Shown here piece after piece: positions 46,886 to 56,136 of a stretch of DNA of 64,000 nucleotides. The position numbers and the translations under genes are program-made. A model generated the notes under the pieces. The model was given only the letters and a program-made list of their open reading frames with translations. It was not told the origin of the DNA and ran no database searches. The stretch is from assembly GCA_905178155.1 (NCBI GenBank), contig CAJINV010000003.1, forward strand, positions 8,662,179-8,726,178, given 5' to 3'. The DNA comes from Amoebophrya sp. A120 (lineage: Eukaryota; Sar; Dinophyceae; Syndiniales; Amoebophryaceae). How positions within the stretch are numbered: the first letter of the stretch is position 1; every line of letters begins with the position of its first letter.

Positions 46886-47963
46886 ATGACACAAGAAATC
46901 TTCACCGCGTACGTGTGGCATCTAGTCTCTAGACTTCCTTTCAAAAAAAGCTGCATGCTGAGGGACCTCTCAAACAGGCTGAAGACAAATTATGGGCAAA
47001 CACACGACGTCTCTGCGTTTGGGGTTCAATTGGTCCTCATTTTGTTCACTTCATATGCGTCGAGATCGACAGAGATCATACATAGCCGCATCTATACAGC
47101 TTGTAGTTTGCAAAATAGAAATAGTGATAGAATATAAAGGACGAAGACGACCCCTCTTAAGGAGGCAACAAGGAGAGAGTTGAGAGGTGTCGAGCTTCAG
47201 TTAATGAGGAGGCGAAAAAGACGACTACTAGACTAGAGTCCATGGCAGGTGCTCTCGATCTCGTGGCTCTGCTGCTATCTATGCGATGCAGCGACACAGT
47301 TGTGGTTAATAAAATTCAAAATCAAAACCAGCCTCGGCTCCGGCTAAATCTGCAGCGCGACGTCATACTTATCTTTTCTGTTGATCTGATAAATTTGAAT
47401 AGCTGGATCTACTACCTAGAAAAATAGTACCCTCTATCATTCCTTGGGCTTTGTCGATTAATCAAGTGAGGATTAGCCGAGTTGAAACCGCCACTGTACA
47501 ACCGTGGCTCTGTAGAAAAGGCTGACGCTGAGTGCTTGAGGATCAGGTGCAACTGACTTAGGACTAACAACTTACTTCCCTGCGCCGCAGCAAGCTTCGG
47601 ACTTTCAGCTTAACTGAATGCCCTCAGTCAAAAGATGAAACTGCAGCGCTGTTGTATCACCTTACCTTTTCAGCAATTTCTGTTTGGCTTTCCCGGGCCG
47701 GACTTAATTGGATTGCCAAAAGTCATCTCCATTTTCTTGCAGACTCTCGTGCAATGATGGCACTGGCTTGTCCACCCGCTGTCGTGTTTGTGCTCAATAC
47801 TCGAGTAAGTAACTCCCTGTGCAACCGGCATAGAAATGGCCTAGTTAAACTCGACAAGAAAATGAAGAAGCCAATCGAGACTACTTTGACTTACACTCAC
47901 CAGTTTCCACAGGGCGCAAAATTGTTGCCGTCCTTATTCTTCTTATTGCGACCCGTACCCTAG
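46886..47963 (+). CDS. plus-strand gene, partial model, hydrophobic C terminus
   Basis: The best part is an exon at 47609-47804, after the acceptor GGACTTTCAG and before the donor GTAAGT. It encodes SAISVWLSRAGLNWIAKSHL and MMALACPPAVVFVLNT. A 108-bp GT-AG intron (47805-47912) leads to GAKLLPSLFFLLRPVP and TAG 47963; the intron length is a multiple of three and it is also open, so retention is possible. Candidate upstream exons are 46886-47137 (MTQEIFTAYVWHLV) and 47242-47427 (MAGALDLVALLLSM), not linked with certainty. It starts divergently from the gene at 43786-46725 and converges with the nitronate monooxygenase gene. No family recognised. Confidence 0.4.
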
Positions 47964-48305
47964 TGCTAGTCCAACTGTAATAGCGTTACTTTCGTGAAAG
48001 TCGCCAGTGCCAGGAAAATTCTTTCCCAAGAAGTCGACGAACTAGCTCTATCACTTTGCTTTGTCAGCACGTAAAGGTATTACGCCACTCGCACTCGTTT
48101 CAGCCCCTGCTGGCGCGTTGCTGTAAATTAAGGCGGTTCGGTAGTTCGCTTCAGGTTTACATAAGAACCAAAATACAACAATAAAATCCACACGAGCTGC
48201 AAAGACATTACATACTTCTCTCGTGTAGTTTTAAAAAAGTCGTCCACTTCTGCTTCTTTTTACCTTGTCCTCTGTATTTGATTCTGTTGCTTGATGTTGA
48301 ACAGA

Positions 48306-50831
48306 CTACAGCTTCGCGACCAACTATGGAAGCGTCAGGTTTGTTGAAATCGTCAAAGTTGAAATAATTTGTCATGCATAAAATGCAATACAAAAAGTGA
48401 CTCTATTGCAGAGGACCCAAGGGAGGCAGATTATAGTCCTGGCAAGGGTCAAGAGTTGGGCTGCTATCTAGCATGACAGAAGGCAGCTCTTTTGCCCTAA
48501 ACCGCATGACAGACTCGCTTCCAGGACCGGGAAAATTTGCCATGCACCGACTACAAACTATAGGCGTAACTGGTATCCGTTTTATGCATGGCAAACTATT
48601 TCAACTTTGACGATTTCAATCCTGACAGTTCCATACCAACTTATTCGTATGAGTCGCGTGCAGAACATCCACGGCTTCCGTGCAAATTCGTTGGACCAGT
48701 TCCTTGCAGGTGGGGACGTCGTCGATGAGGCCAATGCTCTGCCCACAGCTCCAAACGCTGTCGTCGGCGTTCCCGGTCTCCTGGAAGGAAATGCGGTACT
48801 TGGCCCCCTTCACAAGGTCTGCGATCGCGGCGAAGTTTCCGGGGTCCTTCCGTTCCCGAGCACGTACCTCCTCCGCGCACGCATTCTTGTACACTCGCTC
48901 GGTATTCGAGAGCGTCGTAAAGACCAGAGTCGTATCGTACTCGTTTGCCGCGCACAGTGCTTGCTTGATCCCGTCCTTAATGGGCGCCTCCTTTGTCGCC
49001 ATCCACCTGGTTCCCATATTCATTCCCTCGCATCCGAGGGCCAACGCGGCCGCCAGCTGCCGTCCGTCTGCACACGCGCCAGAGGCGATATAAGGAATGC
49101 GCAATTTCTTCGCCGCCTTTGCAAACAAAACCCAGTTGGTTACGTCGTTTTCTCCTGGATGGCCCCCACACTCGTAACCATCCATACTAATCATATCGGC
49201 TTAATTATGGAAATTAGAATTACAAAACACCATCCATACTTCTAGGGCAATTATTGCGAAGTAGTAGATAGGCATAGGGACGAACTACAGATGAAGGCAC
49301 GATCTTCATGTGTCATGTGTGTCCTAGGTGTCGGCACCGGCACCACCGCTGCTACGTATCATTATAATTGCACTTTATTTACATTACATATCTCATTTTT
49401 ATGTTTACGAAGCCGGTGATGTTGAGTGACCTACGTCACGAAACGTTCATGAATTTCTGTAATTGTATCTTTTTAGTGTGCATTAAACTTCTAGCTCCAT
49501 GCCAACACGCATACAGGCTCGGGGAAGGAGAGCCACTCCTACAATTTAGATCTGTTTGCCACGACGACGGCTTTTTCTGCTTATGTTGATGATTACTAGC
49601 GCCGACACCTGAATCCCTCCTGCGATCATCGGCTTTATGAGTAGCTTTTGGTGTAAGAAGTTGTATGCAATTCATAGCCCATGCGCGCCGCCGTCTCGGC
49701 ATGCTTGATGGCAACGCACTTGTGTATGACCACGCAGCCGTGTTTTTTGAACAACTTGATAAATTTTTCGGGGTTCCGACCCGCGGTCTCAATGATCTTG
49801 ATTCCCTCGTCGAGCACTACCTGCGCGTATTCGTCGTAATTGGGAGGCGTCAGCATGGGAAGCAGCGTCAGGTTTACCGCAAGAGGCTTTTTCGTCAGGC
49901 CTTTCGCCTTTCGTATTTCCTGCCGTAATGCCTCCGGGTTCGGCGGTATGGAAACGCCAGGATGAAAATCGACAAAATGAAAATGGAAATGCATTTGGCT
50001 AACGTGCCAGAACTTAAAAGCCTGCGTTTGGCCAAAACGAGCAAACGATTGGAAAGATGAAGATCTCTACGAAACTTCTCAACTTTATTATTGCATACAA
50101 AAGAGAAGACGGTAGAAGGGTTTCGGGTTTGGGGTCTCGGGTTTTTTTCAAATCGACAGCAGTGCATTGGGCACGCAATTTCTACGCGGCGCGTGACACA
50201 TCTTCCGGATCTCTCGGCCAACTTTATAGTCGCGCAGTTTGGAGCAAGGCAGTACGAAGTGCGGCGACGCTCCGGTTATTGGCAATCAACAGCCGCACCT
50301 TTCTTGTCGGTGGCTCCAATCAGGGCTACAATCTGCTTACTTTGCAAGACAGCTTCACTTCTATGTAGTCTCGTTTCTGTTTCATACTATACAAACTACT
50401 CATTTTCGTTTTGAGAATGCCGAACTTCTCACAAGTCCCATACGTTGTGTCAAAGCGGTAATGGTACCCAGTCCTCCGGCCTCGGATACTGCTGCCGCCA
50501 ACTCGGCATAACCGACGTAATGCATTCCGCCTGTATGGAAGTGTCTGTGTCAGGTGGGAGACCATAATAATTTGCAAAATGTAAATGCGTAAAATACACG
50601 ACGCGATGAAATTGAATGCACGTCTTCTTGCACCAGAGAAATACAAATAGTGGCCCGACGAGACCCAGATTGTTCAGAATTTCTTTTGCTTTTCAATCGA
50701 CTTTACAATTACATTTGTGATTTTAAGATTTCCCACCTGAGATTCACATCCCCATAGCCTTGCATCAGGGGATACTCGACTCCCATGAGCTCTGTAAATC
50801 TTGTCTTCAGTTTCATGCCGACCGTCGCCAT
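48306..50831 (-). CDS. nitronate monooxygenase (2-nitropropane dioxygenase family), PTS1-like end
   Basis: FMN-dependent oxidation of alkyl nitronates is the family function. Exons, minus order: 50831-50757, 50528-50443, 49941-49673, 49196-48636, 48319-48306. ATG 50831 gives MKLKTRFTELMGVEYPLMQG after a short lead; family motifs follow in order: GGMHYVGYAELAAAVSEAGG, PLAVNLTLLPMLTPPNY, IETAGRNP, VIHKCVAIKHA, MDGYECGGHPGE, ASGACADGRQLAAALALGCE, GTRWMATKEAP. Three introners interrupt it. A fourth intron (49197-49672) has no GT-AG option that keeps Y-D-M-I-S in frame. After the last introner is removed the protein ends NKLVAKL-stop. A terminal AKL fits the peroxisomal PTS1 consensus, so a peroxisomal location is possible (inference). 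The length, about 340-350 residues, is normal for the family. Confidence 0.9.
48325..48635. mobile_element. introner, 311 bp, TATGGAAGYGTCAGG family
   Basis: Left TATGGAAGCGTCAGGTTTG and right (complement) TATGGAACTGTCAGGATTG, both followed by GAAATCGTCAAAGTTGAAA. Perfect flanking repeats CCAAC lie at 48320-48324 and 48636-48640. Excision joins HTNKL|VAKL-stop and so decides the C terminus of the enzyme. Confidence 0.95.
49197..49672. other. non-canonical intron in the nitronate monooxygenase gene
   Basis: Protein continuity (ARMGY|DMISMDG, matching the family) fixes the junction to within a few bases. The possible intron ends on the minus strand are GA-CC, AA-CG and AT-GA. No GT-AG pair keeps the frame and the conserved residues. 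There is a near-repeat CTATG/ATATG at the two edges, but the termini do not match the introner TAT...ATA pattern, so it may be a decayed introner or another class. Confidence 0.6.
49947..50442. mobile_element. introner, 496 bp, degraded
   Basis: Left TATGGAAACGCCAGGATGA is typical; right (complement) TATGGGACTTGTGAGAAG is diverged but both ends reach AAAATGAAAATG or AAAACGAAAATG. Flanking GGCGG and CGTTG match at 2 of 5. Removing element plus 5 bp joins ITALTQ|RNPEALRQ, exactly the family sequence, which supports the boundaries. Confidence 0.85.
50534..50756. mobile_element. introner, 223 bp
   Basis: Left TATGGAAGTGTCTGTGTCAG and right (complement) TATGGGGATGTGAATCTCAG, both followed by GTGGGA. 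Flanking GCCTG (50529-50533) and GCCTT (50757-50761) match at 4 of 5. Excision joins YPLMQG|GMHYVG, a conserved family motif. Confidence 0.92.
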
Positions 50832-50958
50832 TCTACCGCTTGCTATTATGAAAGAAATTAAAAAAGAAACGAAAAAAAAAACTCTTAGGCTCGACCAGCG
50901 CGGGCCGTGTCGGTGAAACCAATACTAGCCGAGAATCAAGGAAATCTCGCTACAGCAG

Positions 50959-51314
50959 GTGGCTGATGTTTCTCCTCTAGCGGCAGGCTGCACGCAGCAA
51001 AACCAGCTAACACTAACTAGCTGCCCAAAGTCTGATGTTGGTCCGTGTAGCCCAGCGGCTCACGGGTGGGAAAGCAAACTCCAACTCTCTTTCTGCCGTC
51101 TGAGTCTGTATCAGTATCTTCAGTTTCGCAATTATGGTCTCAACACCCTCTCTACTCCTTCGTTTTTTCTCTTGCTTTCAAAGTGTGTCTCTATGTGAGC
51201 GACTGCCTCTGTCCTGATGATCTCCGTAATCGCTTCCACCTTCTTCAAGAAGAACTTCAACTTTTTCATCTAGACACAGCAATAAAGCTCCTCTTCGAAG
51301 AAGTACACAAATAG
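50959..51314 (+). CDS. plus-strand gene fragment, C-terminal helical tail
   Basis: Open plus-strand frame after a TTTCTCCTCTAG acceptor at about 50979, with a 47-bp GT-AG intron (51137-51183; acceptor TCTTGCTTTCAAAG). The join YLQFRNY|VCLYVSD is in frame and continues CLCPDDLRNRFHLLQEELQL and LDTAIKLLFEEVHK to TAG 51314. The last 35 residues are probably helical. Upstream exons must lie between here and the nitronate monooxygenase start at 50831, which would be divergent and very close, or the ORF begins at a GTG-context start that I do not trust. No family recognised. Confidence 0.45.
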
Positions 51315-53234
51315 ATACTCACCAACGGCAGGCACTGTTGACGAGCATGAGATAGTGTTAGTGATAGAGAGCTAGTCTGCCGCACTAGTGAGTTTCAGCC
51401 GACAAGAAAGTCTCGCACTTTATTCCCCAGATACACAGGAAGTGGGTGCGTGACGCAAGATGCGAGTTCCGACGACATTCACATGATAGCCCTGGCCTTG
51501 GGCGCCTTCTACTACCATCATTATATTTCAAGATGATACATAGACTGGCAATGCACAGCCGCTAGCTGAGAACATGTCTGATTAGATGAAGTAGATTGAG
51601 GACCACGACAAGCACGAACATGGAGACCACGGTCTGAGATGCATTTTATGTGCTTGGTGGAATCACCAGTAGAATTGGGATTGGATGTAGACTAGACCCC
51701 ACGCCCTTGCGTCTGCTTCAACTTTCGCGTCTGATTGATGTGCATGTCGCTTTCATCATCCTCTCTTCGGCTTCGGGGACGACTGCCAGTGTCGTGACAG
51801 CATTAGACAAAAATCACAAAACTAATCCTGACGGATTACGACTACTTCAATGTTGCGTTGGACTTGCACTTGGATGAAGAGAGTTGCAAGCTCCAGCTGC
51901 TCTTGGAGTCGGTCGCGTCGTAGTACATGCGGACAGGGTCATGTTGGACCGACCGCCGGCTGGTAAAAGTGAACTTGGGCAGTAAAAACTATCGGACGAT
52001 CTCTTGCTCCTACTTACAGTGAGTCACTAGCTTCTTCAATATGGAATTGTAATGTATATGTACAAAAGGATAACATCAAAAATGGTGAAGTGAAAAGTTG
52101 TAAAGTTACAAAAAATCATCTGGAGTATGACGGAGAATCTATGTGATTCCACATCAAGAACTTCGCCAACAGAAACGGAAACGTGCACAAACAATGGAAA
52201 CGCGAGCCCTTTTTCTCGTGCTGGCTCCGGTAAAAAAAATCATGAAAATTGTCGTAGTGTAACTAAAGCTAAACCTATGGAAAAACTGATATGCTAGACA
52301 TTGATCCTGCAATTGTGATTTCTAGTGCTTCTAATGAGAACATGTCAAACTCAAATAGAATGATAAAGCTGTAGCTCCTGAAGGATTCGCATGCCCTAGT
52401 AAACTGATCACGTTGCTATCTGCAGCTCATACATGAGATACAGCTGCCAATTTGGCAAGAGGTTCCAGCAATATGATGAAGAACGATAATGAAGCCTCAA
52501 CATGCATGCTTATCGCTACATACTCAAACTCATACAACAACAAAAGAAAAAATTAATGCATCGCTTGCGCCAGTTAACAGATGAAGCGCTTTTTTTGTTG
52601 TCTCCTCCGCTTCAAGGCGCGCCGGACACCCTAGCGGGGCTGCAAGTAGATCCGTGGGCGGAGCCAGTGCATCGTACGAAAAAAGTGCTTCTGTGTAACG
52701 ATTAAGCAAGGCAGCTTTCGGTTTGCATCACAAGCGTAAGTTCGTTCCATGACCAAAAATAAAAGAACAGTTCTCACGCGTGATTCCATGCAAGAAAGGG
52801 AAACACGTTTCATCAAAACCGCTGTCCTACATCATCTGATCTACTGGCGTGACTAACTCTAACACTGCTGCACTGCATCCTCGCCAGCATGAAAATTTCA
52901 TTACGGTGAACTGCTTTTTTCATGCGATACAGTGATCTTGTTGTCGAACTGCCCAGGTATCGTAGTTGAAGTTCGCTCCTTGTGGCGCTGTCAGGCGTTA
53001 CATTGATTGCTATCGCACGAAGATTTTGTGACGCAAGACTAGCAACAAAAGCAAAAAGGGACGACAGCTTCGCATGCGCATCTGGCATTAAGTAGCATCA
53101 CCATCAGAGGTTCTTTGGCAGTTGGCGCGTTGAGGACCTGTCACGCGAAGCCAATTAATCGCGTCTCGGGACGAGGGAACAAGGGATGATAGATAGACAT
53201 AGATGAGTAGTGCTTCTGCATGACAAATCACGTA
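51315..53234. other. AT-rich gap between convergent genes; one introner end at its right edge
   Basis: No exon could be supported. Short frames occur at 51650-51877 (plus) and 52813-53088 (minus). The introner terminus TATGGCGTTCTCAAGCGTT (complement) ends at 53272, so part of this interval is probably that element and the 3' end of the glycosyltransferase gene. The left terminus was not found. Confidence 0.4.
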
Positions 53235-55870
53235 TTAAAACAGCACTGAATGTAACGCTTGAGAACGCCATAGCACTGGAAAGCTGCTCCTTCTCGAAAG
53301 CTTCTTCGCATCCTTGCGCAAGTCCTCTTGGCGGGCTGGATCTTCCTCGTCGTTCGCCTCAATCCGCTTTTCCAGGGCCACCTTAGCCCACCGTTCGATC
53401 GGATGGTCATCCCGCAGGTAGTTGAGTAGATCAGTTCGCGCGAAGCCGTCGCTATCCATCGTGTTGATAAACTTGTCCGCGTCGACGCGCGCACGAAGGA
53501 CGCCGCGTGGTCCAGCGGACATGTCTACCTCCTGCGGAAAGAAGAAGCGGTCGCCTTGGACATACGCCAGCGCGTCCGGGAAGGTGGCAACGAGCCGAAA
53601 CGCCGGTAGCAGGAACATCCAAAGGTTGTACCACCAAGTTGTCTGCCCCGTGGCCGCGAGTTTCGTGTGCACGCCCCGCTCGTCGTACGGGTTCTCGCGC
53701 CAGGCCCGCATCTGAAAGAGCTCTTGGTCGAAGCTCTGCCGCATCGAGTATCCAGGAAAAAAACTGTGTAAGTGACTCTGTAATGCAGAACATGCGACAG
53801 AGTTACGTCTGTCATGCCAGAAAGCCACGAGGTCTCTTTTCATTATGTGTGCCATGCATGACAGGTTTTCTCTGTCATGTAGAGCAAACTTCTGATGCTG
53901 TAGGACAAAGAAAGTTACACTAACACAGTTTTTTTCTTGGATATCGAGAACGAAAACTGCACCGCCGTCGCGGCGAAGTGGTACTTTGTCCGGAAGCTGC
54001 AGCGCGAACCAGGGGTAGGAACCCCTTCCAGCTGCAAGCGATTCGCCACGTACCCCGTGTCCTCTTCGGTCAAGGTTCGATTCACGTACGCCGCGTGCTA
54101 TGGCAAGAACGCCTCTGGAACCACTCAAAAGCACCAAACAAATCTGTAAACCTGCTTCCGAATGATCTATAGTAGTGCAGCACATGTGAAGCAGCTCGCA
54201 CTGTTTTTAATTCTATGATAAAAAGGGGCCAACTACACAACATGCAAATGAGGCGCGTCTTCACACTCGCAAGCGAGCCTTTTCCTTCGGAGTGTCTGTG
54301 CCAGGAGATGATCTCCTGGCGCAGACACGCATCTGTAGTCTTGCATGTGACACACATCTCGGTATGTGTCGGGACATGCAAGAAAGACACGCTTCAAATC
54401 AAACTACACGCAAATGTTGTATTACTGGACCACGCGTCGATGGCTGTTGATAAATAAAAATATGCTCATTTTCATCGTCTTCAACAGATTTGTTTCATTT
54501 TGAAAAGTTCCCTTCCTCGCTCTGCATACCTCGAGTTCGTGGCTGACCAGCGCGGCGAAGAGGTTCTGCGGAGGGCATGCCTGGAACCAAGACAGGTATG
54601 AGAGTGCACAAGTCCTCGCTCTCTGAGGGCTGGACGTCGTGCATTTGCATTTTAATAGGAGCCGAAGGCCACTTATGCTCGTGCCTGATCTGTAAAAATA
54701 TAATCGGGTGCCATTATTTCTAACAGTAACTACAAGTCGCGCTTCTGCTTCCGCGGCCCCTCAGGAAGCTGCTCTATCATGCTGGTGCTTTAAAGTCGTG
54801 CTCTGTAGCTTTTTTTTTCTGGCACGGCCGGAGCGTGCTCGCGTAGAAAGAATGGCACTGATGATATTGATGTTGAAAGAACAAAGACCTCCTGGCCCAG
54901 TACGTCGTGCTTTCTAGTTCTACTTATTCAATGAACATTCATTATGAAAAGAGAGGACGAACCGCTGTGCAAGCCGATAAGAGAGGGTGCCGCTTCACGC
55001 TGGCCGGCGCCCGGAACTCAATCCGCGTGTCGCCCGGCTCCGTAAACACAGTGCAGAGAGATTTTCCCGATGCTTGCGCCGGCAGCAACGGCTCGGTGGT
55101 CGCGTTGGTGGCCCCCGCAGCGCCCCCCAAATCCTCCTGCAGGAAAAGTTGCGACGACACGAGACCACCCCGGCTCAGGGTAGCAGGAAGGTTTTCTGCG
55201 GTGTTGCCCGCAACAGTCATCGAGAGGGACTCCAAATTCGCGGGGGCCAGGTTCGGAACGACCATCGAGAAGTCTTGTCGCCAGATGGCCTCGAGGTCCA
55301 CAAAAATTCCTCCGTAGCGCTCGACGACCGCGAAACGGACACGCTCCTTGACGCGGGGCGCACGCTGCTTCGCGACGGCCGCCGGAACGGAGCCGGCGGG
55401 CGTCGAGGGGGCGCGCCACACGCTGTACTCTGACGGGTCCAGCAAAGCCGGCAAGCGGGTGGGATCCAACACGTTCACCTTCCAGCCCTCATCTTCCGGG
55501 TGCAAGTACTGGAGCTTCCGGATACTCGCGACCTGCAACGGGTTCGGCGGAAGGTGCTCCACGTACACCCAGATTTTCCGGGGCACCCAATTCATGTGCT
55601 GATGCACCCACTGCAGCCACGCTGCGGTGAGCGCCTGGTACCTGGGGCTCGCGGCCGAGTCGGAATACTGCGCAATCCACCCTGGCGCTAACGGGGAAGC
55701 AGACGCGCTTTCTCTTGTTGCGATTTTGGTTTGCCCGTGTTCCTGCTGTTGCTGCGTGAAGGAAGCAGCCCACGTTGACGCAGAAGTCCAAACCGCGGCG
55801 CCAGGCTCGGTCGTCTCTTGAGGCTGCAAATCCGCGGACGTCGTGCTGAGTGACTTATGGTGGCGAAGTG
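53235..55870 (-). CDS. GT32-like glycosyltransferase (DXD sugar-binding family)
   Basis: Exons, minus order: about 55870-54955, 54591-54530, 54097-53944, 53743-53278. The first has an acidic/Q-rich leader, then IWVYVEHLPPNP and RVRFAVVERYGGIFVDLEAI. The motif YGG-I-F-V-D-L-E is the sugar-nucleotide/metal site of the Gly_transf_sug family, usually D-x-D; here it reads D-x-E. A 432-bp GT-AG intron (54098-54529) joins ...LVSHELE|HAAYVNRTL.... Introners at 54597-54949 (tentative) and 53749-53943 (certain) interrupt it. Later residues include TTWWYNLWMFLLPAFRLV. The start is upstream of 55829 and not found; the 3' end enters an introner at 53272, so the last residues are unknown. It likely acts in the Golgi or ER on a glycan (family inference). 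Confidence 0.7.
53250..53272. mobile_element. introner, right terminus only, CTCAAGCGTTAC family
   Basis: On the minus strand the exon runs into TATGGCGTTCTCAAGCGTT, nearly the right terminus of the element at 30106-30730. The flanking 5-mer is GCACT. Partner not located. Confidence 0.6.
53749..53943. mobile_element. introner, 195 bp
   Basis: The TIRs are TATCCAGGAAAAAAACTGTG and TATCCAAGAAAAAAACTGTG. Perfect flanking repeats TCGAG lie at 53744-53748 and 53944-53948. Excision joins AVQFSFS|MRQSFDQ in frame. The interior has several TGTCATGC/GCATGACA copies. Confidence 0.95.
54597..54949. mobile_element. probable introner, 353 bp, TATGAG family
   Basis: The left end TATGAGAGTGCACAAGTCC matches the copy at 44465-44750 over about 15 bp. 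The right end is degraded (TTTCATAATGAATG, complement) and the flanking ACAGG/AGAGA match at 3 of 5, so the right boundary is uncertain by a few bases. Removal gives AVRPL|SWFQACPP in the frame that continues into the next exon. Confidence 0.55.
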
Positions 55871-56136
55871 GGTGACTTTACAGAATGCTGCTAGCCACAA
55901 GAAACATCGCAGTCTGCCCTGAGAATTTTCTACATTTGGTTTATACTGATCTTTGTGTTTTGCCATGCGAAAATGAACACGTCAAGTACCACTGATTCAA
56001 CTTCATGGGTCGCCCGGGGTGATTAGATTGATCAGATAATTAAACAGTTTCACTGTGCCCCTTCCTTGCATCACAAAAAAAGCTGTATAGGAGAATTATC
56101 CGCGCGACAAGTATATTACTTTTTTCCTACCCACGG

